The notes: generated from the letters alone by a model not told the origin. DNA of 47,472 nucleotides from Melioribacteraceae bacterium (GCA_027030245.1 JALVFE010000004.1:1-47472); one strand, 5' to 3'. Numbered from the stretch's first letter, positions 18,146-27,200 are shown. Made by a program: numbers and translations.

Positions 18146-19119
18146 CAGCTTCTCCTGAGGAACAAGAAAAGTCCGACCAAAGAAGGTAAAACCAAATTAA
18201 TAACGAATAGAATAATTGAAGCGTTGAATGCAGCAGTTTCTGGCAAACCCAATATTCCAGCGAAGTAGACCGCCGTCGCTTCTCTGATTCCGAGATCGCC
18301 GAAAGAAAGAAACGATACAAATTTTTTGGCAAACATAACCATACTGCCGATCCACAAATAATTTATCACGTCGAAATTCCCGGAAAACGCAAAAAACAGA
18401 ACGGCAAATTGCGCAATGTATGTAAAGTAAAATAATAACGAATATACCGTAACTTTACGCAACGTAATTTTATCAATTTTCTTTATTACTTGAAATTTTT
18501 CAATATACTTATTTAAGAATTTTATATTCGTAAGTTTTTTATACAAATATGAGTTCCAGAAATCCGAATCGCTAAAAATAAGCATTAAAATATAGAGCGA
18601 ACCAAATACAACCAAGAACAGCGAAACCGTGACGTAAAAAGGAACGCTGAAATAATAATGGATAAAAATTATTGAAGATATTGCGCCCAAAAATAACACC
18701 ATAAAAATCGGGAAGATTTTATCAATAAAAGTGGCGAATGTAATTTCCAACAAATTTTTATCTTTGAAAGGAATTGCCCGTCCTACGTATTCGCCTATTC
18801 TCATCGGTGTTGAGATTCCCGCGCTGAAACCGTAAAAAAGCGATAGCCAAATTTTCCGTTTATCCGATTCGCCCAGTACTTGTTTGCATACAAGTTCCCA
18901 TTTTACATATTGTAGATAAACGTTCAAACTCAGCATTGCCAAAGCAATTAAAATCAAAACTTTATCGGCTTTTTTCAAATCGGCATAGATTTGGGAGGGG
19001 TTAAGATGATTAACCAAAAAATAAATCAACCCCGCGGCAATACTGATTTTAGCTAAATTTATTAATGCGGTGCGGTGTTTTTTAATACCGCCGAATATTT
19101 TAGTTGCAACAGTTTCCAT
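18145..19119 (-). CDS. Lysylphosphatidylglycerol synthase transmembrane-region family protein (UPF0104, flippase-like)
   Basis: A 324-residue integral membrane protein with about seven or eight membrane segments. The family landmarks are TPMRIGEYVGRAIPF in the middle and SFGDLGIREATAVYFAGILG near the end, as in the membrane domain of MprF and in AglD2-like proteins. This domain alone flips or positions lipids (established for MprF) and often accompanies glycolipid synthases; there is no aminoacyl-transfer domain here. Its place between a radical SAM enzyme and a glycosyltransferase suggests transport of the product of this operon (inference). Start and stop share one base with each neighbour. 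Confidence 0.85.
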   Translation of the reverse strand: METVATKIFGGIKKHRTALINLAKISIAAGLIYFLVNHLNPSQIYADLKKADKVLILIALAMLSLNVYLQYVKWELVCKQVLGESDKRKIWLSLFYGFSAGISTPMRIGEYVGRAIPFKDKNLLEITFATFIDKIFPIFMVLFLGAISSIIFIHYYFSVPFYVTVSLFLVVFGSLYILMLIFSDSDFWNSYLYKKLTNIKFLNKYIEKFQVIKKIDKITLRKVTVYSLLFYFTYIAQFAVLFFAFSGNFDVINYLWIGSMVMFAKKFVSFLSFGDLGIREATAVYFAGILGLPETAAFNASIILFVINLVLPSLVGLFLFLRRS

Positions 19120-20180
19120 TATTCAATTTCAAATATATTAATTTTCATGCCTTCTGTACAATTACGGCAAATGTCTATCGATTTCCGGTTTTTCAAAATC
19201 TGTTTTCTAAATAATAGAAAATTTTCATTTTTCCAAACGGATTTTATTCCGGTACCGTTAAGTTTACCTACTTCGTACTTTGCGTCTTTATCGAAACAAC
19301 ACGGAACAACTCTGCCGTCCCAAGTTATCACCGAAGTTCTCCAAAGCGCAAAACAGCGGTTCTTTAATTTATTTTTAATAATCCATTTCCCGTTAACTTT
19401 TTTGTATCTAGAATACTCCGGATTTTCAGGAAGAAAATATTCGGCGTTTTCATCCGAAGTTATCTGCATTGTTTTAAGCGTAACTTTATCCACGCCAATT
19501 TTCTTACCGTAAATCTTAACTTGTTCAATCTGGTGTTCGTTCTGCTTCATTACAATAAATTGAAATTCTACAAACGGTTTTTTTAATTTTCTTTTCTTTT
19601 TTTCTTCGAGTAATAATTTCAAACCTTTTTCGGCATCGGCAAACGTTCCGCCGTATCTGTAATTTTGATAAGTTTCTTCGTCCAGTCCGTCAATCGAGAA
19701 AATTAACTTATCCGGCGAAGACTTTAATATTTTATCTACCTTTTCCGCGTTTAGTAAAATCCCGTTAGTGCTAATTGACGTATAAATTTTATTTTTCGCT
19801 GCATACTCAATCATCGAAAACAAATTTTTGTTTATAAAGGGTTCGCCTTGAAAATAGAGCTGAATGTAGAAGCCGGTATCTTTAATTTGATCAACGATTT
19901 CTTTAAATTTTTCAAAGCTCAACAACCCCAACGGACGCGTAAGCGTTCCCAATCCCGAAGGGCATTCGGGGCATTTCAAGTTACAATGATTTGTCGGCTC
20001 GATCGAATAAGAAACTGGCATTCCCCAAACTACCGGTTTCTTAAGGAGATTGGAAATCTGATAAGAAAGAATAACTTTAACAATGTTTGCCAGCCGTTTG
20101 GCGGTAATATATTTTAGCGGGTTAAATTCCAAGAATTCCTTTCGTATATAAATTAATTCCAACGAAAGAAAATATAACAA
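19119..20180 (-). CDS. Radical SAM / SPASM protein
   Basis: A 353-residue radical SAM enzyme. The cluster motif is Cys66-x3-Cys70-x2-Cys73 (NHCNLKCPEC), then YFQGEPFINK (a GGEP variant with Phe-Gln-Gly), ISTNG and LIFSIDGLDEETY. C-terminal cysteines (RCFALWR, VVPCCFDKD, DICRNC) indicate an auxiliary SPASM cluster. The start is the TTG at 20180, six bases after the upstream gene; no ATG lies before the domain. The first 50 residues are not part of the usual core and may contact a membrane or a partner. It is the second gene of the nine-gene operon; the substrate is unknown. Confidence 0.85.
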   Translation of the reverse strand: MLYFLSLELIYIRKEFLEFNPLKYITAKRLANIVKVILSYQISNLLKKPVVWGMPVSYSIEPTNHCNLKCPECPSGLGTLTRPLGLLSFEKFKEIVDQIKDTGFYIQLYFQGEPFINKNLFSMIEYAAKNKIYTSISTNGILLNAEKVDKILKSSPDKLIFSIDGLDEETYQNYRYGGTFADAEKGLKLLLEEKKKRKLKKPFVEFQFIVMKQNEHQIEQVKIYGKKIGVDKVTLKTMQITSDENAEYFLPENPEYSRYKKVNGKWIIKNKLKNRCFALWRTSVITWDGRVVPCCFDKDAKYEVGKLNGTGIKSVWKNENFLLFRKQILKNRKSIDICRNCTEGMKINIFEIE

Positions 20181-20186
20181 ATACGG

Positions 20187-21050
20187 TTAAAATATATCTA
20201 CATAAAAACCGATACCGAATCTTTTTATGGAATTTGTGTAATATTCGCTGAAAACGTTTTTGCCCGCAAAATAAGAAAGGTAAAACACCAAACCTTTACC
20301 GTACCATTCGCCAAATTTTGCCCCAAGCATAAAATGATTGTTTCCCGTATAGACGGGCATGCCTTTCAAAACAAAATTATACGCAAAGAACAAATTCAGA
20401 TTATCGTCGAAGAACTCACTGTAAAATTTATTCGTATGAAGTTCCATTCCGGCGGAGAAAGAATATTTTTTCAATTGCGAAGGGCGAACCAGTGTAGCGT
20501 AAGCCACTCCGCCGTAATATTTGAGTTGATAGTCGCCGGCAATTTGTTCGCGTGCAAAAGTTAACTCACCGAAGTCGCGTGTAAACGGTATGGGCTTGTC
20601 GTCGTTCATCCATCTTTTCAATGTTTCGTCGTAATGCCCGTCTACCAAATGAGCGCTGTTATGAATTATTCTGAACCGCGCCAAATATTTTCCATTATCA
20701 GCAAACTTTACGAACGAAGCATGTCCGCCGAAAAAACCGTCCACAGCATCTATTTGCAATCTTCTTCCGGAATAACTCGTTGAAAGTGCATAAGCCATAA
20801 ATTCTATGCCGAACGTAAGTTTAGCTTTGCTTGCCGGATATTCAATCCCGAGTATTTCCGTAGTTCCGCCCAAATCCAATTTGAGATTTGCATTTTCCGA
20901 ATAATACAAAACTCCGATTCTTGCTTCTTCAAAATTAGCCCGGAACGGTAAAAATGTAATTTCCGAAGGCATGAAAGTTACTTTATAATCTTGAGCATGA
21001 ATATTTATTCCCAAAACAAAAGCCAGAAAGATTAACAATAATTTTTTCAT
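20187..21050 (-). CDS. Outer-membrane barrel-like protein, DUF1207-like, first gene of the nine-gene operon
   Basis: A 287-residue exported protein with signal peptide 1-19 (ending IHA), many amphipathic strands and a terminal Phe, so it is probably a barrel. It is a paralogue of the protein at 13482-14306: both carry an N-S/I-S-A-H-x-V-D-G-H-Y segment in mid-protein, and both end with a GKGL/FG...YF/QYYxG stretch. The start ATG has AAGGGGATTTT in front of it. A poly-T run precedes it on the plus strand (21060-21067). It opens the operon that runs without meaningful gaps to the site-2 protease at 12482. Confidence 0.6.
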   Translation of the reverse strand: MKKLLLIFLAFVLGINIHAQDYKVTFMPSEITFLPFRANFEEARIGVLYYSENANLKLDLGGTTEILGIEYPASKAKLTFGIEFMAYALSTSYSGRRLQIDAVDGFFGGHASFVKFADNGKYLARFRIIHNSAHLVDGHYDETLKRWMNDDKPIPFTRDFGELTFAREQIAGDYQLKYYGGVAYATLVRPSQLKKYSFSAGMELHTNKFYSEFFDDNLNLFFAYNFVLKGMPVYTGNNHFMLGAKFGEWYGKGLVFYLSYFAGKNVFSEYYTNSIKRFGIGFYVDIF

Positions 21051-21123
21051 AAAATCCCCTTTTTTTTACGTTATAATCGAAGCTAAAATCAAAATATTAA
21101 AGTTAAACGGGATATTTTGTCGG

Positions 21124-21152
21124 TTGAACGATGATTGTATATTTATTAAAAT
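21124..21152 (+). promoter_or_regulatory. Probable promoter of bshC
   Basis: TTGAAC and TAAAAT are spaced by 17 bases, predicting a start near 21159 and a leader of about 45 bases. GAGG at 21197-21200 serves as ribosome binding site for the ATG at 21205. Confidence 0.45.
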
Positions 21153-21204
21153 ATTTCACCTGGAATTGCTATTTTTGAATTGCAGATTAGATTAGTGAGG
21201 AATT

Positions 21205-22830
21205 ATGTTCATAAATTTTTCCGATTTACCGAACCACCAAAATTTATTTTTGGATTATTTGTACGAATTTGAAAACGTAAGTAAATATTACACTAAAAAC
21301 TTCAGAGCCCCCAAACATATTGATTTAACCTTTAATGAAATTTCCGAGAGAAAAAATTATCCGACCACGGAACTGGCAAAAATTTTAAAAGACCAATATA
21401 AAAACGACAAACCTTCCAAACTGACCAAAACAAATCTTGAAAATCTAAGCAAAGGTAATGCAATTGCGATTTTTACCGGTCAACAATTGGGAATTTTCGG
21501 CGGACCGCTCTATACTTTTTACAAAACGATAACTACAATTAAATTAGCGAACGATCTGAATGAGAAATATGAACAATACAACTTTGTCCCGGTATTCTGG
21601 ATGGCGGGGGACGATCACGATTTCGAAGAAATAAGTTCCGTAAAAATTATCGATACGCAAAACGGGATTATTACAATCAACTACGACGACGGTAAACCGC
21701 TCGATGTAAATCGCGGTCCGGTTGGCAAGTTAAAACTTAAAGCAAAAATCAGAGAAGCCATCAACGATTTTATTTCGCATTCGAGAAAAACCGAATTCAC
21801 CGAAGATGTTGCAGAGTTTCTAAACCAAACATTTGAACCGGGAAAAACCATTAATGATGCGTTCAGGAAATTAATGTTCGACTTTTTCGACGAGTACGGA
21901 CTTGTAATTTTCAATCCGATGGACAAAGCCGTAAAAGAATTGCTCGTGCCCGTGTTCGAAAAAGAAATATTGGATTACCGGATTCACACTCGGGAATTGT
22001 TGGAAGTAAGCGCCGAGCTTGACGATATTTATCACGCTCAAGTTAAAATTCAGCCAATAAATATATTTGTACACGAAAAAGACGGAAGGTATTTACTGGA
22101 ACCGGTTGAAGACGATTTCCGCTTAAAAGGAAAACGCAAAAGAATAACCGAAGAACAAATACTGAACAGATTACACGAACATCCGGAAGATTTTAGTCCG
22201 AACGTAATGCTACGCCCAATCTGCCAGGATTATTTATTCCCTACCGGCTTTTACGTTGGTGGTCCGAGCGAAATCAGTTATTTTGCACAGGTTATGCCGT
22301 TATACGATTTTTATAATATTCCGCAACCTGTTATCTATCCGCGCTCGTCGATGACAATCATCGAAAAAAACATAAAAAAGATAATCGATAAACATAACTT
22401 GAATTACATCGATATTTTTATCGGTGAAGAATTATTAAACAAAAAAGTTCTTGCAGAAGTCGGTGAAATCAATCTCGAAAATCTTTTTGACGAATCAAAA
22501 AATGAAATTGATTTGACTATTGACAGACTAAGGGAACAGCTATTCGCAATAGACGAAAACTTGAAAGATTCAATTCTCAAAACCCGCGAGAAAATTTTCT
22601 CTCATCTGGATGCTCTGAAAAACAGAGCAATGAAATCTCAAGAAATACGGTATTCAAACAGTTTCCGTCAAATAGAAAAATTAAGGAATTCGGTTTTCCC
22701 CAATAACGAATTGCAAGAACGCGAATTAAGTTTCTTCTTCTTCGCAAACAAATACGGTTTGGATATAATGAAATGGATGTTCAATGAATTAAAAATCAAC
22801 AAGTTTGAACATCAGATTGCGGAATTATAA
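21205..22830 (+). CDS. bshC: Bacillithiol biosynthesis cysteine-adding enzyme BshC
   Basis: A 541-residue protein, the usual family length. BshC joins cysteine to glucosaminyl-malate in the last step of bacillithiol synthesis (family knowledge). The Rossmann-type core is visible in FTGQQLGIFGGPLYTFYK, the HIGH-like PVFWMAGDDHDFEEI and later RPICQDYLFPTGFYVGGPSE and YPRSSMTI. A long coiled-coil-rich region (residues about 420-500) precedes the C terminus. bshA and bshB are not in the window, as is common. Bacillithiol is used by many Bacteroidota and Firmicutes as a low-molecular-weight thiol. The gene stands alone on the plus strand and converges with the cytochrome gene with 4 bases between stops. 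Confidence 0.93.
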   Translation: MFINFSDLPNHQNLFLDYLYEFENVSKYYTKNFRAPKHIDLTFNEISERKNYPTTELAKILKDQYKNDKPSKLTKTNLENLSKGNAIAIFTGQQLGIFGGPLYTFYKTITTIKLANDLNEKYEQYNFVPVFWMAGDDHDFEEISSVKIIDTQNGIITINYDDGKPLDVNRGPVGKLKLKAKIREAINDFISHSRKTEFTEDVAEFLNQTFEPGKTINDAFRKLMFDFFDEYGLVIFNPMDKAVKELLVPVFEKEILDYRIHTRELLEVSAELDDIYHAQVKIQPINIFVHEKDGRYLLEPVEDDFRLKGKRKRITEEQILNRLHEHPEDFSPNVMLRPICQDYLFPTGFYVGGPSEISYFAQVMPLYDFYNIPQPVIYPRSSMTIIEKNIKKIIDKHNLNYIDIFIGEELLNKKVLAEVGEINLENLFDESKNEIDLTIDRLREQLFAIDENLKDSILKTREKIFSHLDALKNRAMKSQEIRYSNSFRQIEKLRNSVFPNNELQERELSFFFFANKYGLDIMKWMFNELKINKFEHQIAEL

Positions 22831-22834
22831 ATTT

Positions 22835-23314
22835 TTATTTTAGTTGCTTACCCATTCTTCCCATTCCGCCGCGCCCGTGTTCATTGTGATGTTTCATTCC
22901 TTTCGGCATTGGGAAATCAGTCCGGTAAATATAATTCGCAATTTTTCTAACTTCTTTAGCAGTATAACCCAATTTGGGCATAACATTAAAACGCTCGACC
23001 GCACCGCGTAAAAGCGCTTTTTCATGCTCCGGATTTTCAACCCAATTTACAACCGCATCGGTAAATTCTTGCTCCGACGGATACTGCATCAGATATCTTC
23101 TTTTAACATTAAACACCGGCGGAGCGACCGGTTTTTCGGGCATTTGTTGCCAATGACAAATACCGCATTTCGTATCGAACAATTGTTGTGCGGATAATTC
23201 TTTGGCGACGGATTTCGTATCCGTCTTCACTTCCCTTTTCTCTTCTTTACCGCAACCGGCTATTACTATTATACTTGCCAAAATCAGTCCAATCATTAAT
23301 TTAACTCTTATCAT
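22835..23314 (-). CDS. Lipoprotein mono-heme cytochrome c
   Basis: A 159-residue small cytochrome. The lipobox is VIAGC (Cys21), so it is probably anchored at the periplasmic membrane face. The heme site is Cys50-Gly-Ile-Cys53-His54 (CGICH), and FNVMPKLGYTAKEVRKIANYIY supplies a probable Met ligand and the last helix. The C-terminal tail is rich in His, Gly and Met (MPKGMKHHNEHGRGGMGRMG), which could bind metal. Its start overlaps the aroA stop by ATGA, an odd companion for a biosynthetic gene. The electron partner is unknown. Confidence 0.85.
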   Translation of the reverse strand: MIRVKLMIGLILASIIVIAGCGKEEKREVKTDTKSVAKELSAQQLFDTKCGICHWQQMPEKPVAPPVFNVKRRYLMQYPSEQEFTDAVVNWVENPEHEKALLRGAVERFNVMPKLGYTAKEVRKIANYIYRTDFPMPKGMKHHNEHGRGGMGRMGKQLK

Positions 23315-24591
23315 TTTGCTATCCTTTGTAATTGTTCAATAAATCCTGGATTTGAAATTTTCACGCATTCAAAGTTCTCAACCGCTCCGCCTTCTTCAAG
23401 CAACAACGAAGCAACCGCAAAAGTCATTGCAATTCTATGGTCACCGTAGCTTTCGAAAACTGTCCGTTTAAGTTGCGGTCTGCCAATTAATTCAAAGCCG
23501 TCTTCAAATTCGTTGACTTCAATGCCCAATCGTTTATAGTTTTCGCACAAAGCTTTTATTCTGTCGCTTTCTTTGTAGCGGAGTTCTTTACAATTATTAA
23601 TCCGGAAATTTCCTTCTGCGAACAATCCGGCGAGCGAAAGGATTGGAATCTCGTCGATTATGTTGGGAATAACGTCTTCCGGTATTTCAACATTTTGCAA
23701 ATTACTGCTTTTTACTATCACATCCCCGAACGGTTCGTTGTTACTTTGCTTAATTCCCGTAATCGAGATATCCGCGCCCATGGATTTTAAAATTTTTATA
23801 ATTCCGCTCCTCGTTTCGTTCAGCGATACGTTATTTATTTTTAGCTCGCTGTTTTCAGTTAACAATGCCAATACAATAAAAAACGCCGCCGTGGAAATAT
23901 CCGACGGGACAAAATACTTTGCCGCAACAGGATAATTCGCCCGCGAAACACGAATAATACTTTCGCCATTTAGCTTTTCCACTTCCAGATTCAATAACTT
24001 TTCCGTGTGATTCCGCGAAGGTATTTCTTCTATAACTTCCGTCTTTTCGTTTAGGTGTAGACCTGCTAATAAAATTGCGCTTTTTACTTGAGCGCTGGGA
24101 ACGGGCAATTTATATTTGATATGATGAAGTGACCCGGAAGGGAAAATTTTTATCGGAAGAGTGCCATCACGAGAAGCTTCTATATTTGCTCCCATTTGTT
24201 TTAACGGTTCAACTATTCTGAGCATGGGACGTTTGGACAAAGATTCGTCGCCCGTAATTACCGACGCAAAATTCTGGGCTGACAAAATACCCGAAATCAA
24301 TCGTGCGGTTGTTCCGGAATTACCGGTATCTAATTCCGCAGCGGGCTTTTCCAATTTTTTATAGCCTTTCCCTTCAACAATAATTTTATCCGGTCCGGAA
24401 AATATATTACAGCCCAATTGCTTAAAGCAACTTATCGTAGATTTAACATCTTCGGAATCGGAAAGATTTTCTATTTGGGAAGTTCCTTCCGCCAAACAGG
24501 AAAACATTACCGCACGGTGTGAAATCGATTTATCTCCGGGAAGATTTAATTCACCTTTTATTTTCGATATGTGTTCGAAAGTTTGCATCAT
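23311..24591 (-). CDS. aroA: 3-phosphoshikimate 1-carboxyvinyltransferase (EPSP synthase)
   Basis: A 426-residue enzyme of the shikimate pathway that joins shikimate-3-phosphate and phosphoenolpyruvate. Motifs: LPGDKSISHRA at the N terminus, DTGNSGTTARL (substrate binding), RYKESDRIKAL and SYGDHRIAM near the end. It is a compact class II type rather than the longer class I. The start is the ATG at 24591, whose ATGA overlaps the trmH stop; a GTG-like upstream extension of four residues lies inside trmH. It sits in the ymdB-folD-deoC-trmH-aroA-cytochrome operon. Confidence 0.95.
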   Translation of the reverse strand: MMQTFEHISKIKGELNLPGDKSISHRAVMFSCLAEGTSQIENLSDSEDVKSTISCFKQLGCNIFSGPDKIIVEGKGYKKLEKPAAELDTGNSGTTARLISGILSAQNFASVITGDESLSKRPMLRIVEPLKQMGANIEASRDGTLPIKIFPSGSLHHIKYKLPVPSAQVKSAILLAGLHLNEKTEVIEEIPSRNHTEKLLNLEVEKLNGESIIRVSRANYPVAAKYFVPSDISTAAFFIVLALLTENSELKINNVSLNETRSGIIKILKSMGADISITGIKQSNNEPFGDVIVKSSNLQNVEIPEDVIPNIIDEIPILSLAGLFAEGNFRINNCKELRYKESDRIKALCENYKRLGIEVNEFEDGFELIGRPQLKRTVFESYGDHRIAMTFAVASLLLEEGGAVENFECVKISNPGFIEQLQRIAK

Positions 24592-25178
24592 TTGTTTGCC
24601 CATTCTTCAATCATTTTTTCCAATTCTTCATTGTTCAGTTCGCTTTTATCATACATTCCTTTCAATGCCCTTTGCCTTTGCGCTTCGTAAAGTATTACTG
24701 CCGTTGCAACAGATACGTTTAAACTTTGAATCATTCCCCGCATCGGAATATATAAAATTTCATCCGCGTATTTCAGAACTTCATCCGAAACGCCGCGGTG
24801 TTCGTTCCCCATTACAATTGCTACTTTTTGCGTTAAGTCTAAATCATATAAATTTTTAGCTTTTTCATTCAGCGCTGTTGCTATTACCTTAAAACCTTGT
24901 TGCTTCAGATTTTCAAAACAGGTTTTTGTATCGCCGCATTTTTCCCGCTCAACCCATTTACGTGAAGAAGCGGAAGATGTTTTGCTGATCTTAGGAAATT
25001 CTTCTTTTGTGTAAAGTAATGTTACTTTGGGAACCCCGACGGCGTCGCACGTGCGGAAAATAGCGCTTACATTGTGCGGATCGTGAATATTTTCCAAAAC
25101 CACACGCAACGAAAATTGGCGTTGCTTAACGGCTTTGGTTATTTTTTCCAACCTTGCGGGTGTAATAAACTCTTTCAC
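24588..25178 (-). CDS. trmH: TrmH-like tRNA/rRNA 2'-O-methyltransferase (SpoU family)
   Basis: A 196-residue SPOUT methyltransferase. Motif 1 is ENIHDPHNVSAIFRTCDAVG, motif 2 IVMGNEHRGVSDE and motif 3 IPMRGMIQSLNVSVATAVIL followed by YEAQRQR, the end typical of TrmH, which methylates the ribose of G18 in tRNA (family knowledge). The length is slightly short of E. coli TrmH. It could also act on another tRNA or rRNA site, as SpoU subfamilies are hard to separate. Two bases separate it from the upstream HicB-like gene. Confidence 0.88.
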   Translation of the reverse strand: MKEFITPARLEKITKAVKQRQFSLRVVLENIHDPHNVSAIFRTCDAVGVPKVTLLYTKEEFPKISKTSSASSRKWVEREKCGDTKTCFENLKQQGFKVIATALNEKAKNLYDLDLTQKVAIVMGNEHRGVSDEVLKYADEILYIPMRGMIQSLNVSVATAVILYEAQRQRALKGMYDKSELNNEELEKMIEEWANK

Positions 25179-25180
25179 AA

Positions 25181-25408
25181 TTAATCTTTATCGAATATTA
25201 ATTTATATATGATTTTATTTGGATATTTCCTTGCTCTGTCTATTCTGATTTCTTTTTCTTGGGGAAGATTTGTATAAAATCTGACTAACTCGATTACGTT
25301 TCCGATAGCTTCGTCTTCCGAATGCGCCCATGATTCACAGCCGTTTAACGAAGGGACTTCGGCAGTATAACCATCATTTGTTTTAACGGTTATTAAATCG
25401 ATTACCAT
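25181..25408 (-). CDS. HicB-like / UPF0150 small protein without a toxin partner
   Basis: A 75-residue protein started at the ATG at 25408, directly after the deoC stop; an in-frame extension to 25447 lies inside deoC. The sequence DGYTAEVPSLNGCESWAHSEDEAIGNVIELV is the HicB-like partial RNase H fold seen in antitoxins and stand-alone UPF0150 proteins. There is no HicA-type double-stranded RNA-binding partner beside it and no C-terminal DNA-binding domain, so it is a lone HicB-like protein within a housekeeping operon. Its function is unknown. Confidence 0.75.
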   Translation of the reverse strand: MVIDLITVKTNDGYTAEVPSLNGCESWAHSEDEAIGNVIELVRFYTNLPQEKEIRIDRARKYPNKIIYKLIFDKD

Positions 25409-25409
25409 A

Positions 25410-26279
25410 TCAATAACCGCTTGAACCGGAAGAATCACCCGTAACAATTTTCACGCTTGCACTGGCGCCTATTCTATCCGCGCCGCTTTTAATCATAAGT
25501 TCGGCATCTTCCAACGTTCTTACGCCGCCGGAAGCTTTCACGCCCACGGCGCTTCCGACTACATATTTCATCAGCGCAACATCACCCGCGGTCGCCCCGC
25601 CTTTACTAAAGCCGGTGGATGTTTTCACAAAATCGGCTTTTGCTTCTTTCGCAATTAAACAAGCCTTAACTTTTTCTTCGTCGGTTAAAAGAGCGGTTTC
25701 GATAATCACTTTTGCAACCGCGCCGTGTTTTTTTGCCGCAAGCACAACTTGATTAATATCGTGGAAAACATATTTATAGTCGCCGGCTTTTAATTTCCCT
25801 ACGTTTATCACCATATCGATTTCCGTTGCGCCTTGTTCCAATGCCTGTTCGGCTTCGAACCTTTTGGTTTCGGTGGTATTTGCGCCGAGCGGAAAACCAA
25901 TAACGGTGCAGACTTTAACATCCGAATCTTTTAGAAGATCGCTGCAAAGGCTTACGTAACAAGGGTTCACGCAGACCGATGCGAAATGGTAAGTTTGCGC
26001 TTCGTTGCATAAAGCTTTAATATCATCCGGAGTTGCTTCGGGTTTTAAAAGCGTATGATCGATCATACGGGCAATCGATTTATCGGGAAGTTCGTCCCCG
26101 ACACCCAAACCCGCCGCAATTCTTTCGGCGCCGTTGTTAATTATATTTTTTATTGCCGTCGGTTGGTCAACTACGTTTCTTTCCCAACCTTGGCATGTTT
26201 CGGAAACTTTGTAGAAATCCCTTAACGCTTTTTCGGTAAAAACTTGCGAAACGATTTTTTCGATGTTCGGCGACGTCAT
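25410..26279 (-). CDS. deoC: Deoxyribose-phosphate aldolase
   Basis: A 289-residue class I aldolase that cleaves 2-deoxyribose-5-phosphate to glyceraldehyde-3-phosphate and acetaldehyde. The core is seen in [64 protein letters not shown] and [14 protein letters not shown] with the Schiff-base Lys, then [12 protein letters not shown]. About 65 residues precede the core, making it longer than the bacterial 220-residue type. Twelve bases separate it from folD. Confidence 0.94.
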   Translation of the reverse strand: MTSPNIEKIVSQVFTEKALRDFYKVSETCQGWERNVVDQPTAIKNIINNGAERIAAGLGVGDELPDKSIARMIDHTLLKPEATPDDIKALCNEAQTYHFASVCVNPCYVSLCSDLLKDSDVKVCTVIGFPLGANTTETKRFEAEQALEQGATEIDMVINVGKLKAGDYKYVFHDINQVVLAAKKHGAVAKVIIETALLTDEEKVKACLIAKEAKADFVKTSTGFSKGGATAGDVALMKYVVGSAVGVKASGGVRTLEDAELMIKSGADRIGASASVKIVTGDSSGSSGY

Positions 26280-26291
26280 AATTACCTTATT

Positions 26292-27170
26292 TTAATTTAA
26301 ACTTTTAACAAATGATTTATATGTATTGCTCAAAAGCATAGCGATGGTCATCGGACCTACGCCGCCCGGCACGGGCGTAATAAATGAAGCTTTGGGCGAA
26401 ACTTCTTCGAAATTAACATCCCCAACAAGTCTGTAGCCCTTTTTGGTTTCCGGAACGTCAACCCTATTGATTCCCACATCGATTACAACAACATTGTCTT
26501 TTACCATATCACCGCCGATGAAATCCGGTCTTCCTATCGCAGCTATCAATATATCCGCTGATTTCGTGTAATCGCTCAAGTTGGCGGCAGCAGAATGACA
26601 AACGGTAACAATCGCGTTGGCGCCTTCTTTTTTCTGCAAAAGCATAACCGCCACGGGCTTTCCGACTATATTGCTTCTTCCTACAACAACAACGTGCTTG
26701 CCTTTTGTTTCTATTTTATATCTTTTAAGAAGTTCAACAATGCCCGCAGGCGTGCAAGGTTCAAAAGTATCTTGACCGATCAACAATTTACCAACGTTTA
26801 TCGGATGAAATCCGTCCACATCTTTCTCCGGAGAAATGGTTTCAATTACTTTATCTTCGCTAATATGCCCCGGCAAAGGCAATTGAACCAATATTCCGTG
26901 ATAGTTTTCGTCCCCGTTGTATTTTTCAATCAATTCCAGTAATTCGTTTTCCGGAATATTTTCGGGCATTCTCTCGATTTTTGGGTTCATCCCAATTTCT
27001 TCGCAGGCTTTGTATTTCATATTTACGTAAACTTTGGAAGCCGGATTATCGCCGACGATTATGGTAACAAGACCCGGCACTTTTCCGTATTCCTTTTTCA
27101 AGCCAGCAACTTTTTCCTTTAATTCGGCTCGAATATCTGCGGCAACTTTTTTCCCGTCGATGATTGTCAT
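26292..27170 (-). CDS. folD: Methylenetetrahydrofolate dehydrogenase / methenyl cyclohydrolase
   Basis: A 292-residue bifunctional enzyme of one-carbon metabolism. Signatures: YVNMKYKACEEIGM with the catalytic Tyr-x3-Lys, GILVQLPLPGHI, ISPEKDVDGFHPINVG, the NADP site VVVGRSNIVGKPVAVML and the end box PVPGGVGPMTIAMLLSNT. The length is normal. It begins 30 bases downstream of ymdB. Confidence 0.96.
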   Translation of the reverse strand: MTIIDGKKVAADIRAELKEKVAGLKKEYGKVPGLVTIIVGDNPASKVYVNMKYKACEEIGMNPKIERMPENIPENELLELIEKYNGDENYHGILVQLPLPGHISEDKVIETISPEKDVDGFHPINVGKLLIGQDTFEPCTPAGIVELLKRYKIETKGKHVVVVGRSNIVGKPVAVMLLQKKEGANAIVTVCHSAAANLSDYTKSADILIAAIGRPDFIGGDMVKDNVVVIDVGINRVDVPETKKGYRLVGDVNFEEVSPKASFITPVPGGVGPMTIAMLLSNTYKSFVKSLN

Positions 27171-27200
27171 TGAAAACTCTGAAAATTTATTTTCTGAAAA

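Noticed and set aside
21060-21067. Poly-T run considered as a terminator for a plus-strand gene
   Set aside because: No stem precedes it and no plus-strand gene ends there; on the minus strand it is part of the leader of the barrel gene.
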